A DNA stretch of 64,000 nucleotides from Acidovorax temperans. GTDB lineage: Bacteria; Pseudomonadota; Gammaproteobacteria; Burkholderiales; Burkholderiaceae_C. Below the pieces are notes generated by a model. That model ran no database searches and was not told where the DNA came from. It saw nothing but the letters and a program-made list of their open reading frames with translations. This document shows, piece by piece, positions 20,162-28,557 of the stretch. The DNA lies in the NCBI RefSeq assembly GCF_006716905.1, contig NZ_VFPV01000001.1:797501-861500 (forward strand), read 5' to 3'. The position numbers and the translations under genes were made by a program. Each line of letters begins with the position of its first letter. Position 1 is the stretch's first letter.

Positions 20162-20614
20162 TCAGGCCTTGGTATCGTCTTCCGCAGGCCAGTCGCGGAT
20201 GTAGGCCTTGAGCATCTGGTTTTCGAAGTTCTGGCTGTCTACCACGGCCTTGGCCACGTCGTAGAAGCTGATCACGCCCATGAGCATGCGCTTGTCCATC
20301 ACGGGCATGTAACGGGCGTGGCGGTCCAGCATCATGCGGCGCACCTCGTCCATGTCGGTTTCCAGCGTGCAGGTCAATGGCGCATCGTCCATCGCAGAGC
20401 GCACGCGCATGGTGCCCACCGAGCCCCCGTTGCGCACCATGGCCTGGATCACTTCGCGGAAAGTGAGCATGCCTACCAGGTCACCGAGCTCCATCACCAC
20501 CAGCGACCCAATGTCTTTCTCGGCCATCACCTGGGCCGCTTGGGCCAAAGGCTCGTCCGGCGTCACGGTGTAGAGGGTGTTTCCTTTGACGCGAAGGATG
20601 TCGCTGACTTTCAT
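20162..20614 (-). CDS. CBS domain pair protein
   Basis: This small 150-residue protein consists of two tandem CBS motifs (about 8-65 and 75-130), which usually bind adenosyl nucleotides and act as regulatory modules. Typical CBS strands are seen (DIGSLVVMELGDLVGMLT and RYMPVMDKRMLMGVIS). ATG 20614 is chosen because GGAG lies nine bases upstream and the protein opens directly into CBS1 (MKVSDIL). The partner enzyme is unknown. It is divergent from metY. Confidence 0.88.
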   Translation of the reverse strand: MKVSDILRVKGNTLYTVTPDEPLAQAAQVMAEKDIGSLVVMELGDLVGMLTFREVIQAMVRNGGSVGTMRVRSAMDDAPLTCTLETDMDEVRRMMLDRHARYMPVMDKRMLMGVISFYDVAKAVVDSQNFENQMLKAYIRDWPAEDDTKA

Positions 20615-20713
20615 GGTGCAAGGTCTCCGGGGGGCGCGCTGCGCTGTAGGCGTAATCGCATCAAATATAGCCCACAATTTACGCTCACATCGACAACATC
20701 GGAGACAGAACCC

Positions 20714-22024
20714 ATGCCCGGTTATTCAGACCCCGGCTTCGACACGCTGGCGCTGCACGCAGGCGCCAGCCCCGACCCCGCCACCGGCGCACGCGCCACC
20801 CCCATCCACCTGACCACCTCGTTCGTCTTTGAGTCGAGCGACCACGCGGCCTCCCTCTTCAACCTGGAACGCGGCGGCCATGTGTACAGTCGCATCAGCA
20901 ACCCCACCAACGCGGTGCTGGAGCAGCGCGTGGCCGCCCTGGAAGGCGGCGTGGGTGCCATTGCCACCGCCAGTGGCCAGGCCGCACTGCACCTGGCGAT
21001 TGCCACGCTGATGGGCGCAGGCAGCCACATCGTGGCCAGCACGGCGCTGTATGGCGGCTCACAAAACCTGCTGCACTACACGCTGTCGCGCTTCGGCATC
21101 GAGACCACGTTTGTGAAGCCGGGCGACATCGACGGCTGGCGCGCTGCGGTGCGCTCCACTACCCGCCTGTTCTTTGGCGAAACCGTGGGCAACCCCGGCC
21201 TGGATGTGCTGGACATCCCCACCGTGTCGTCCATTGCGCACGAAGCGGGTGTGCCACTGCTGGTGGATTCCACCCTCACCTCGCCTTGGCTTATCAAGCC
21301 GTTTGAACATGGCGCAGATCTGGTCTACCACTCGGCCACCAAGTTCCTCTCGGGCCACGGCACCGTGGTGGGTGGCATCGTGGTGGACGGCGGCAGCTTT
21401 GACTGGGATGGTCCAAAGTCGGCTGGCAAGTTTGCCGAGCTGACGCAGCCCTACGATGGCTTTCACAACATGGTGTTCACCGAAGAGAGCACCGTGGGCG
21501 CCTTTCTGTTGCGTGCGCGGCGCGAGGGCCTGCGCGACTTTGGCGCCTGCATGAGCCCGCACACGGCCTGGCTCATCCTGCAGGGCATCGAGACCCTGCC
21601 GCTGCGCATGGCGCAGCACATGCGCAACACCGAGAAGGTGGTCGAATTTCTGGCCGCGCAGCCGTTTGTGTCGCGCGTGGGCCACCCCTTGCTGGAGTCT
21701 CACCCCAGCCATGCCCTCGCGCAAAAGCTGCTGCCACGCGGCGCGGGCTCGGTGTTCAGCTTTGACCTCAAGGGCAACCGAGAGCAGGGCAAGAAGTTCA
21801 TCGAAACCCTCAGGGTCTTCAGCCACCTGGCCAATGTGGGCGACTGCCGCAGCCTGGTGATCCACCCTGCCAGCACCACGCACTTCCGCATGAGCGACGA
21901 GGCGCTGGCGGGCGCAGGCATCAGCCAGGGCACGATCCGCCTGTCCATCGGTCTCGAAGACGCCGACGACCTCATCGACGACCTGAAGCGCGCGCTGAAA
22001 GCCGCTGAGAAAGCGGGGGCCTGA
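20714..22024 (+). CDS. metY: O-acetylhomoserine sulfhydrylase (Cys/Met metabolism PLP enzyme)
   Basis: This PLP-dependent enzyme forms homocysteine from O-acetylhomoserine and sulfide in methionine synthesis. At 436 residues it fits MetY rather than the shorter MetZ/MetB enzymes. It begins FDTLALHAG and has SRISNPT, the active-site lysine K210 in YHSATKFLSGHG, and the C-terminal FSHLANVGDCRSLVIHPASTTH typical of MetY. The start at 20714 has GGAGA seven bases upstream. O-succinylhomoserine as substrate cannot be excluded. The next gene starts two bases after the stop. Confidence 0.9.
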   Translation: MPGYSDPGFDTLALHAGASPDPATGARATPIHLTTSFVFESSDHAASLFNLERGGHVYSRISNPTNAVLEQRVAALEGGVGAIATASGQAALHLAIATLMGAGSHIVASTALYGGSQNLLHYTLSRFGIETTFVKPGDIDGWRAAVRSTTRLFFGETVGNPGLDVLDIPTVSSIAHEAGVPLLVDSTLTSPWLIKPFEHGADLVYHSATKFLSGHGTVVGGIVVDGGSFDWDGPKSAGKFAELTQPYDGFHNMVFTEESTVGAFLLRARREGLRDFGACMSPHTAWLILQGIETLPLRMAQHMRNTEKVVEFLAAQPFVSRVGHPLLESHPSHALAQKLLPRGAGSVFSFDLKGNREQGKKFIETLRVFSHLANVGDCRSLVIHPASTTHFRMSDEALAGAGISQGTIRLSIGLEDADDLIDDLKRALKAAEKAGA

Positions 22025-22026
22025 CC

Positions 22027-22845
22027 ATGCATATCAACGTCAACGGTGCCGCCATCTACGCCTACACCGGCGGCAAGGCCTTCGATGCCGCCAAGCCTAC
22101 CGTGGTGTTCATCCACGGCGTGCTTAACGACCACAGCGTGTGGGCCCTGCAAAGCCGCTACATGGCCAACCACGGCTGGAACGTGCTGGCCATCGACCTG
22201 CCCGGCCACTGCCGCAGTGGCGGCGATGCGCCCGCCACGGTGGAGCAAGGCGCGGACTTCATCGGCGCGCTGCTGGATGTCGCGGGCGTGCAGCGCGCGG
22301 CACTGGTGGGCCACAGCTGGGGATCGCTCATTGCCATGGAGGCGGCCGCGCGGCTCAAGGACCGCATCAGCCATCTGGTGCTGGTGGGCACGGCGTTCCC
22401 GATGAAGGTGTCGCCCGCACTCATCGAGGCCTCGCAGACCGACCCGGAGAAGGCGATGCGCATGGTCAATGTGTTCTCGCGCAGCACCTTGTCTGCGCCC
22501 CCATCGGCCCTGGGCCCGGGCACCTGGGTGTTTGGGGCGGGCATGGCGCTGGGGCGCAAGGTGCTGCGCAGCAATACGGCAGTCAATGTGTTCCACCGGG
22601 GTTTTGTGGCCTGCGACAGCTACGCAGGCGGCGAGGCGGCCATGGCGCAACTGACCTGCCCGGTGCTGTTTGCCCTGGGCAGCCAGGACCAGATGACCTC
22701 GCCCAAAGCGGCGCAAGGACTCATCAAGGCCGCCCAGGCGGCGGGCAAGCAGGTGCAGATCACACACCTGCCCGTGGGCCATAACCAGATGACCGAGGCG
22801 CCCGAAGAGACACTGGCCGCCATCCGGGACTTCCTGGCCCGGTGA
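22027..22845 (+). CDS. Alpha/beta hydrolase
   Basis: This 272-residue alpha/beta-hydrolase-fold protein has the nucleophile elbow GHSWGS with Ser97, an oxyanion segment HGVLNDHSVW, a likely acid in GSQDQM and the catalytic His in VGHNQM. It starts two bases after the metY stop, so the two are translationally linked. The metY-hydrolase pair suggests a role in sulfur-amino-acid metabolism, possibly deacylation, but the substrate is not known. Confidence 0.87.
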   Translation: MHINVNGAAIYAYTGGKAFDAAKPTVVFIHGVLNDHSVWALQSRYMANHGWNVLAIDLPGHCRSGGDAPATVEQGADFIGALLDVAGVQRAALVGHSWGSLIAMEAAARLKDRISHLVLVGTAFPMKVSPALIEASQTDPEKAMRMVNVFSRSTLSAPPSALGPGTWVFGAGMALGRKVLRSNTAVNVFHRGFVACDSYAGGEAAMAQLTCPVLFALGSQDQMTSPKAAQGLIKAAQAAGKQVQITHLPVGHNQMTEAPEETLAAIRDFLAR

Positions 22846-22851
22846 GCCCCC

Positions 22852-22884
22852 AAACCCCGGCGCGCTGACAGTCCGCCGGGGTTT
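22852..22884 (+). terminator. Intrinsic terminator after metY-hydrolase
   Basis: AAACCCCGGCG (22852-22862) and CGCCGGGGTTT (22874-22884) form a perfect 11-bp stem around an 11-nt loop, just after the hydrolase stop. The T run is short (three bases). Confidence 0.75.
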
Positions 22885-23009
22885 CAATCGCTGGTTCAAG
22901 GTGGCAGACCCGTTGGCGACAGCCCACCCGCACTGCCCCACTGGTGCGCGCCAGAACTGTGGCGTATAACGCGGGCAGAGGGGCTTTACCCCCGCCCGGA
23001 GACAACGCC

Positions 23010-23357
23010 ATGACCAGCCAGACTGCCACCCCGCAACCCGCGCCCGGCACGGACCCTCGGGCCTTCAAAAGCTTTGCGGAGTTCTACCCGTTCTACCTGA
23101 GCGAGCACAGCAACCGCACCTGCCGCCGCCTGCACTTCGTTGGCTCCACGCTCAGCCTGCTCTGCCTGGCCATGCTGCTGGCCACGGGCAAGCCGCAGTA
23201 CCTGCTGTATGGCCTGCTCTGCGGCTACGGCTTTGCCTGGGTGGGGCACTTCGGCTTTGAAAAGAACAAGCCCGCCAGCTTCAAGCGGCCGCTCTACAGC
23301 TTCATGGGCGACTGGGTGATGTACAAGGACATCTGGACCGGGAAGGTGCCGTTTTGA
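23010..23357 (+). CDS. Mpo1-like / DUF962 membrane protein
   Basis: This 115-residue protein of the Mpo1-like (DUF962) family has two membrane segments (STLSLLCLAMLLATG and YLLYGLLCGYGFAWVGHFG) and conserved family residues: HSNRTCRRLHFVG before the first helix, WVGHFGFEKNKPASF after the second, and a MGDWVMYKD end. Yeast Mpo1 is a dioxygenase in fatty-acid alpha-oxidation that uses histidine-bound iron; whether this shorter bacterial member does so is not known. The start at 23010 has GGAGA seven bases upstream. Confidence 0.85.
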   Translation: MTSQTATPQPAPGTDPRAFKSFAEFYPFYLSEHSNRTCRRLHFVGSTLSLLCLAMLLATGKPQYLLYGLLCGYGFAWVGHFGFEKNKPASFKRPLYSFMGDWVMYKDIWTGKVPF

Positions 23358-23403
23358 AGCACTGATTCGCGCACCTTCCGCCGTGAACAATTCAAGAAAA
23401 AAC

Positions 23404-23456
23404 AGGCTCTAGCGCTTACCAATCAAGCGCTAGCAGCTATTATTTATATAGCAAAA
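23404..23456. repeat. Dispersed Comamonadaceae hairpin repeat, copy 3
   Basis: The inverse orientation of the core is seen: CTCTAGCGCTT and AAGCGCTAGCAGCTATTAT. It ends one base before the yihY-like stop and separates converging genes. Confidence 0.85.
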
Positions 23457-24701
23457 CTAAACCATCCGCTGCACGCCCAACGCAGGCTCAGTACGCGCGC
23501 TGGTCTGCAGCACATCCTCCAGCAGCAAGCCTTCCAGCCGGGCTTTTGCCCACAGCGGTTGCAAGCTTTCAGAGCGCTCCAGCAGCAGCCGCTGCACCAG
23601 CGGCGCCAGGGGGGTGGCACCCGGGTTGGCCAGCAGCACATAGCGGGACTCGGGCACATCCGCTTCGCCCACCGCCGCATCGTTGACCTGGCCCACCCAG
23701 TCCAGCGCAGTCAGCGCCTCCAGCACCGGGGCCAGCTGCAACCCATCCACCCGCAGCAACTGCGCGAGCTGGCTGGGGCGCAGGCCCTTGAGGGGCTGGT
23801 GGCGTACGCGGTGCAACTGCTGTAGCACCTCCACCGCCAGCTGAAACGTCCAGCCCGCCACCGTACCGCGCCGCGCCACGCCCGCCAGCAGGCTGGGCAA
23901 ATAGGCTGTGACCACCGCACCCAGCAGCACAATGACCCAGGCCACATAGATCCACACCAGCAGGATGGGCAGCGTGGCAAACGCGCCATACACCACCGAA
24001 TAGGTGGGCACCTTGCCCAGGTACACCGCCAGCACTTTCTTGGCCAGCTCAATGCACACGGCCACAAACAGCCCGCCCGTCCAGGCGTGGCGCCACTTCA
24101 CCGGCGTGTTGGGCACATAGTGGTAAAGCGCCGCCATGCCGCCCGCCAGCACCACAAACTGGATCGAATCAAACAGCAGTTGCACCCCGTCGGGCAGGCG
24201 CTTGACCAGCCCACCCGATGCCGACATCACATACGACGTGAGCGCGAGGCTCGCGCCCATCAGCAGCGGGCCCAGCGTGATCGCGGCCCAGTAGATCAGC
24301 ACCCGCTGCCCCAGCGGACGCAGGCGCTGCACGCGCCAGATGTCGTTGAGCGTGCGGTCGATGGTGAGTATCAACGCCAGCGCCGTGGCCAGCAGAATGC
24401 TGAACCCCGCCGCCCCCAGGCTGCTGGCCTTGGAGGCAAACAGCGTGAGGTAGCCCAGCACCTGGCGCGAGATGCTGTCAGGCACCAGGCTGCTGACCAG
24501 CCAGCCCTGCAGCGCATCTTGCAGCTTGCCAAAGATGGGGAAGGCGGTGAACACCGCCAACGCCACGGTAAAGAACGGCACCAGCGCCAGGATGGTGGTG
24601 AAGGTCAGGCTGCTGGCCGTGAGGCCCAGGTGGTCTTCACGAAAGCGCTCGCGCAATGTCTGGGCTGTGGTCTTCCACGGGAAGTGCGACAGCTCGGTCA
24701 T
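23457..24701 (-). CDS. YihY/UPF0761 family inner-membrane protein
   Basis: This 414-residue polytopic protein belongs to the YihY (formerly called RNase BN) family. The N-terminal two-thirds hold about six hydrophobic helices (LALVPFFTVALAVFTAFP, AAGFSILLATALALILTI and others). The C-terminal third is a soluble winged-helix-like extension. ATG 24701 is chosen because GGAGG lies six bases upstream. The frame is open to 24911, but that part reads through a long inverted-repeat element. The transported or bound molecule is unknown. Confidence 0.88.
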   Translation of the reverse strand: MTELSHFPWKTTAQTLRERFREDHLGLTASSLTFTTILALVPFFTVALAVFTAFPIFGKLQDALQGWLVSSLVPDSISRQVLGYLTLFASKASSLGAAGFSILLATALALILTIDRTLNDIWRVQRLRPLGQRVLIYWAAITLGPLLMGASLALTSYVMSASGGLVKRLPDGVQLLFDSIQFVVLAGGMAALYHYVPNTPVKWRHAWTGGLFVAVCIELAKKVLAVYLGKVPTYSVVYGAFATLPILLVWIYVAWVIVLLGAVVTAYLPSLLAGVARRGTVAGWTFQLAVEVLQQLHRVRHQPLKGLRPSQLAQLLRVDGLQLAPVLEALTALDWVGQVNDAAVGEADVPESRYVLLANPGATPLAPLVQRLLLERSESLQPLWAKARLEGLLLEDVLQTSARTEPALGVQRMV

Positions 24702-24734
24702 GAGCGCCTCCACGCGCAGTGCGGCTGTCTGGAG

Positions 24735-24912
24735 CGTGCTATGCACTTTTACGTGCCCACGAAAGCCGGGGAAAGGCCAGGCAACTAGGCGCAGGACGCG
24801 CCGCGGTATGGATACCGCAAGCGTTCTGCAACAACGCGGCCGGGCCTTTCCCCGGCTTTCCCGAAGGGTTGGGCCACCAGGCCAACGTGGGTACGTAAAA
24901 GTGCATAGCACG
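24735..24912. repeat. Long structured inverted-repeat element A (178 bp)
   Basis: The ends CGTGCTATGCACTTTTACGT and ACGTAAAAGTGCATAGCACG are inverted copies. The repeat continues inward with one mismatch to GCCCACG/CGTGGGT, then a second pair AAAGCCGGGGAAAGGCC and GGCCTTTCCCCGGCTTT. A third stem GCGGTAT/ATACCGC lies in the centre. The element ends 36 bp before the DUF2069 start and 34 bp upstream of the yihY-like start. It shares the motif CCCGAAGGGTTGG with element B near ntrB. Confidence 0.85.
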
Positions 24913-24948
24913 ATCTAGAAAGAACATGGCCGATATGATGCCACCCCA

Positions 24949-25365
24949 ATGACTGCATCCCCCGCCATCCCCAATCCCCCCGCCGACCACGGCGTTGCCG
25001 CTACACGCTGGGTGGCCACGGGCAGCCTGCTGGCCCTGATCGTTCTGTGCCTGGCCTGGGAGCTGGTGCTGGCACCTGTGCGCCCCGGTGGCACCTGGCT
25101 GGCCATCAAGGCCCTGCCGCTGTGCATCCCGCTGGCAGGCATCCTCAAGAACCGCATGTACACCTACCGCTGGGTCAGCCTGGTGATCTGGCTGTATTTC
25201 ACCGAAGGCGTGGTGCGCGGCTGGAGCGACAAGCCCCCATCACAGTGGCTGGCCTGGGCCGAAGTGGCGCTGTGCCTGGTGCTGTTCACCGCCTGCACGC
25301 TGCATGTGCGCCTGCGCCAGCGCAACGCCCGGGCGGCGGTCGATACCGCCGGGGCGTCTGTCTGA
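24949..25365 (+). CDS. DUF2069 family membrane protein
   Basis: This 138-residue integral membrane protein has about four hydrophobic helices (LLALIVLCLAWELVLAP, LAIKALPLCIPLAGIL, YRWVSLVIWLYFTEGVVRG, WAEVALCLVLFTACTLHV). The LKNRMYTYRW loop and FTEG motif are typical of DUF2069. Function is unknown. It shares the strand with the flavoenzyme gene that starts 48 bp later. Confidence 0.85.
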   Translation: MTASPAIPNPPADHGVAATRWVATGSLLALIVLCLAWELVLAPVRPGGTWLAIKALPLCIPLAGILKNRMYTYRWVSLVIWLYFTEGVVRGWSDKPPSQWLAWAEVALCLVLFTACTLHVRLRQRNARAAVDTAGASV

Positions 25366-25413
25366 CACGCCACCGCCAGTCCTCCTGTTTACCGATCTTG
25401 AAGACGCTCTGCC

Positions 25414-26832
25414 ATGACCTCTTTGCTTGACACCCTGCGCTCCATCGTGGGCGATGCCCATGTACTGACCGAAGGCGACCTCACCGCCTGGGAACAAGAC
25501 TGGCGCCGCCGCGTGCGCGGCAAGGCCCTGGCTGTGGTGCGCCCGGCCAGCACGCCCGAAGTGGCAGCGGTGGTCAAGGCCTGCGCTGCGGCAGGCACCG
25601 CCATCGTGCCGCAGGGCGGCAACACCGGGCTGGCCGTGGGCTCCACGCCCGATGCATCGGGCACGCAGATCGTGCTCAGCCTCACGCGCATGAACGCCGT
25701 GCGCAACGTGGACACCGACAACCTCACCATGACCGTGGAGGCCGGCTGCATCCTGCAAAACCTGCAGGAAGTGGCGCGCAATGCGGGCGCACTGTTCCCC
25801 CTGTCGCTGGCGGCCGAGGGCAGTTGCACCATTGGCGGCAACCTGGGCACCAACGCGGGCGGCACGCAGGTGGTGCGCTACGGCAATACGCGCGACCTGT
25901 GCCTGGGGCTGGAAGTCGTCACCCCGCAGGGCGAGGTGTGGAGCGGCCTCAAAGGCCTGCGCAAGGACAACACGGGCTACGATCTGCGCGATCTGTTCAT
26001 CGGCAGCGAAGGCACGCTGGGCATCATCACCGCCGCGTGCATGAAGCTCTACCCCCAGCCCGCCGCCAAGCTCACCGCCTGGGCCGCCGTGCCTTCCATG
26101 GAACACGCCGTGCAACTGCTGGGCATGGCGCACCAGAAGCTGGGCGCGGGCCTGACGGGCTTTGAGGTGATGGGCCAGTTTGCGCTGAGCCTGGTGGGCA
26201 AGCACATGCCGCAACTGCGCGTGCCCTTCCTGGGCCAGGACGATGCGCCCTGGTGCGTGCTGCTCGAAAATTCCGACAGCGAATCCGAAGAACACGCCCG
26301 CGCGCGCTTCGAATCTCTGCTCGAAAAAGCGTTTGAGGTCGGCTGCGTCACCGATGCCGTAGTGGCCGAAAACCTCACGCAGGCGCACCAGCTCTGGCAC
26401 ATCCGCGAGAACATTCCCCTCGCCCAGGCCGAAGAGGGCCTGAACATCAAGCACGACATCTCGGTACAGATCTCGCGCATCCCCGCCTTTGTGGCGCACA
26501 CCGATGCGGTGCTGCAGCGCGAGATTCCCGGCGTGCGCCTGGTCAACTTCGGCCACCTGGGCGATGGCAACCTGCACTACAACGTGCAGGCACCTGTGGA
26601 GGGCGACCCCAAGGCCTTCCTGCGTGACAACGAAGAGCGCGTACACCAGCTGGTGTACGACGCCGTGGCTGAGTTTGGCGGCTCGTTCTCTGCCGAGCAC
26701 GGCGTGGGCGAGCTCAAGGCCGACAAGCTGGAGAAGTACCAGTCGCCCGTGGCGCTGTCGATGATGCGCGCCATCAAGCAGGCGCTGGATCCGCAGGGCA
26801 TCATGAACCCTGGGCGCGTGCTGAAAGCCTAA
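25414..26832 (+). CDS. FAD-linked 2-hydroxyacid dehydrogenase (GlcD/D2HGDH-like)
   Basis: This 472-residue flavoprotein oxidises a D-2-hydroxyacid such as D-lactate, glycolate or D-2-hydroxyglutarate. The N-terminal FAD-binding PCMH domain has VVRPASTPEVAAVV, VPQGGNTGLAVGS, GGNLGTNAGGTQVVRYGN and GSEGTLGIIT. The C-terminal FAD-oxidase domain has NFGHLGDGNLHYN and SAEHGVGELK, holding the usual metal- and substrate-binding residues. No glcE/glcF genes follow, so a stand-alone D-2-hydroxyglutarate-type enzyme is more likely than glycolate oxidase. Confidence 0.9.
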   Translation: MTSLLDTLRSIVGDAHVLTEGDLTAWEQDWRRRVRGKALAVVRPASTPEVAAVVKACAAAGTAIVPQGGNTGLAVGSTPDASGTQIVLSLTRMNAVRNVDTDNLTMTVEAGCILQNLQEVARNAGALFPLSLAAEGSCTIGGNLGTNAGGTQVVRYGNTRDLCLGLEVVTPQGEVWSGLKGLRKDNTGYDLRDLFIGSEGTLGIITAACMKLYPQPAAKLTAWAAVPSMEHAVQLLGMAHQKLGAGLTGFEVMGQFALSLVGKHMPQLRVPFLGQDDAPWCVLLENSDSESEEHARARFESLLEKAFEVGCVTDAVVAENLTQAHQLWHIRENIPLAQAEEGLNIKHDISVQISRIPAFVAHTDAVLQREIPGVRLVNFGHLGDGNLHYNVQAPVEGDPKAFLRDNEERVHQLVYDAVAEFGGSFSAEHGVGELKADKLEKYQSPVALSMMRAIKQALDPQGIMNPGRVLKA

Positions 26833-26846
26833 ACAGCGCTGGGAAC

Positions 26847-27767
26847 CTACGCGGGGCCATGGGCCTCCCGCAGCAGCCAGTCCCGAAACGCGGCCACCTT
26901 GGGCTGTGCGATGCATTCGGGACGGTACACCACGTAATACGCCAGGGCCGATTCCAGCCGCACTTGCGGAAACAGCCGCACCAGCCGGCCCGCAGCCAGG
27001 TCGTCATGCGCCATCACGCTGCGCGCCAGCGCCACGCCTTGGCCATCAATGGCCGCCTGCAGCACGGCGGCCGAGTTGTTGATGCGCAAGCCCCGGTCGG
27101 TGGGCACCCCCTGCACCCCCGCATGGCGCAGCCAGGCCTGCCAGCTGGCAAAACCCGTGCTGGTATCAACAGACTGGTCATGGATGAGCACCTGCCCGCG
27201 CAAATCGCCCGGGGCCTGCAGCGTTGCCGTGGCCAGCAACGCCGGGGCGCACACGGGGTACACCTCTTCGTCCATCAACTTCTCTGCCGCCAACCCTGGC
27301 CACTGACCCCGGCCATAGCGCACGCCCACGTCGATGCGCTGGGCCACAAAGTCCACCGGCTTCAGGCTGGTGTCCAGCCGCAAATCGGTCTCAGGCCAGG
27401 CGGCCTGAAAGCGCTCAATGCGCGGAAGCAGCCACTTGGCGGCAAACGCCGGGCTCACAGTCACCGTGAGCACGCCGCCCGCGCTGCCACTGCGCAAGCG
27501 CTCCAGCCCCACAGCCAAGCGCTCCAGCCCCGCACGTATGTCAGGCAAGGCCTGCTCGGCCACCTCCGTGGTCACCAGCCGGGCGCGGCCGCTGGTGCTG
27601 CGCACGAACAGCGGGCTGCCCAGCCAGTCTTCCAACGTGCGCACCAACTGGCCTACCGCCGCAGGGGTCACATTCAGCTCTTGCGCCGCCAGAGAAAAAC
27701 TCTGGTGCCTGGCACTGGCTTCAAAGGCACGCAGGGCGTTAAGGTGGGCTATTGATCGCATACCCAT
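26847..27767 (-). CDS. LysR family transcriptional regulator, GcvA-like
   Basis: This 306-residue LysR protein has an N-terminal winged HTH (about residues 8-66; LNALRAFEASARHQSFSLAA, ELNVTPAAVGQLVRTLE) and a periplasmic-binding-like effector domain from about residue 95. FAAKWLLPRIERF and IDVGVRYG are typical of the GcvA/DsdC subgroup. It is divergently transcribed from the cupin gene, so it probably regulates the cupin-flavoprotein-MFS genes. It converges on the flavin dehydrogenase, 14 bp away. Confidence 0.9.
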   Translation of the reverse strand: MGMRSIAHLNALRAFEASARHQSFSLAAQELNVTPAAVGQLVRTLEDWLGSPLFVRSTSGRARLVTTEVAEQALPDIRAGLERLAVGLERLRSGSAGGVLTVTVSPAFAAKWLLPRIERFQAAWPETDLRLDTSLKPVDFVAQRIDVGVRYGRGQWPGLAAEKLMDEEVYPVCAPALLATATLQAPGDLRGQVLIHDQSVDTSTGFASWQAWLRHAGVQGVPTDRGLRINNSAAVLQAAIDGQGVALARSVMAHDDLAAGRLVRLFPQVRLESALAYYVVYRPECIAQPKVAAFRDWLLREAHGPA

Positions 27768-27877
27768 AAAGTTTTTCTTTGGTGGATTGCGACTTTATCT
27801 CAGTTGTTCAAGAGGCCTCCAGACCTAAAAATACGCGAGTCTTCAAGCCGCAACCGCCCCCAGAGGTGATCCCTTCC
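27768..27877. promoter_or_regulatory. Divergent promoter region between LysR and cupin genes
   Basis: This 110-bp spacer separates the two start codons, where a LysR operator would be expected. I see no clear T-N11-A palindrome that I would commit to. GAGGTG eight bases before ATG 27878 is the cupin ribosome site. Confidence 0.4.
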
Positions 27878-28552
27878 ATGCAAATCAACGTCGACTTCAC
27901 CCAACCTGCGCTCGTACACCCCCAGCAGCACCAGTGGGTGGCCTCACCCCAGGCGGGAGTGGAACGCATCATGCTCGACCGCACGGGCGCGGAGCGCGGG
28001 CGGGCCACCAGCATCGTGCGCTACGCGCCCGACTCGCGGTTTCCGCACCACCAGCACCCCGCGGGTGAAGAAATTCTGGTGCTGTCGGGTGTGTTTTCCG
28101 AAGGCGACCACCACTACCCCCAGGGCTGGTACCTGCGCAACCCGGCAGGCTCGGGCCACGCCCCGCACAGCACCGAGGGCGCCGTGATTTTTGTGAAGCT
28201 GGGGCATCTGCCGCCCGCCCCCAATGCCCCCGCTGGCGAGTCGCTGCGCATCAACACCCATGACACGGCTTGCTGGGCCACCGAAGGCGAGCACGCTGCG
28301 TGCGAGCTGTACCGCGACGCCGACGAGCACACCCGGCTGCTGCGCCTGGCACCCCAACGCCAGCTGCCCCTACTGGCCACACGGCAAACCGAAGCCTTCG
28401 TCATCCAAGGCAGCCTGCACAGCGCAACCGACGAGCTGCCCGAACGCGGCTGGTTGCGCCTGCCGCCGGGTTCTACGGCGGTGTGGCACGCTGGCGCGCA
28501 AGGCGCTACCGTGCTCCTCAAAAGCACTGCGCCCCACATCGCCACGGCTTGA
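27878..28552 (+). CDS. Cupin protein, ChrR-like
   Basis: This 224-residue protein has two cupin-like halves, resembling the ChrR cupin (anti-sigma-factor-type metal-binding cupin) domain. The first cupin motif is seen in FPHHQHPAGEEILVLSGVFS, with a third histidine in GSGHAPHSTEG, giving a metal site. The second half (RQTEAFVIQGSLHS, WLRLPPGSTAVWHAG) is degenerate. No zinc-binding ASD domain or ECF sigma gene is present, so this is probably a stand-alone dioxygenase-like or binding cupin. It starts the LysR-divergent group and its stop is five bases before the next ATG. Confidence 0.8.
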   Translation: MQINVDFTQPALVHPQQHQWVASPQAGVERIMLDRTGAERGRATSIVRYAPDSRFPHHQHPAGEEILVLSGVFSEGDHHYPQGWYLRNPAGSGHAPHSTEGAVIFVKLGHLPPAPNAPAGESLRINTHDTACWATEGEHAACELYRDADEHTRLLRLAPQRQLPLLATRQTEAFVIQGSLHSATDELPERGWLRLPPGSTAVWHAGAQGATVLLKSTAPHIATA

Positions 28553-28557
28553 GCCCC

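Noticed and set aside
20615..20713. Possible riboswitch before metY
   Set aside because: Methionine genes often have SAM or SAH riboswitches, but this leader is short and shows none of the conserved aptamer motifs.
24702..24911. N-terminal extension of the YihY-like protein
   Set aside because: The extra residues are a translation of inverted-repeat element A, and a good ribosome site exists at ATG 24701.
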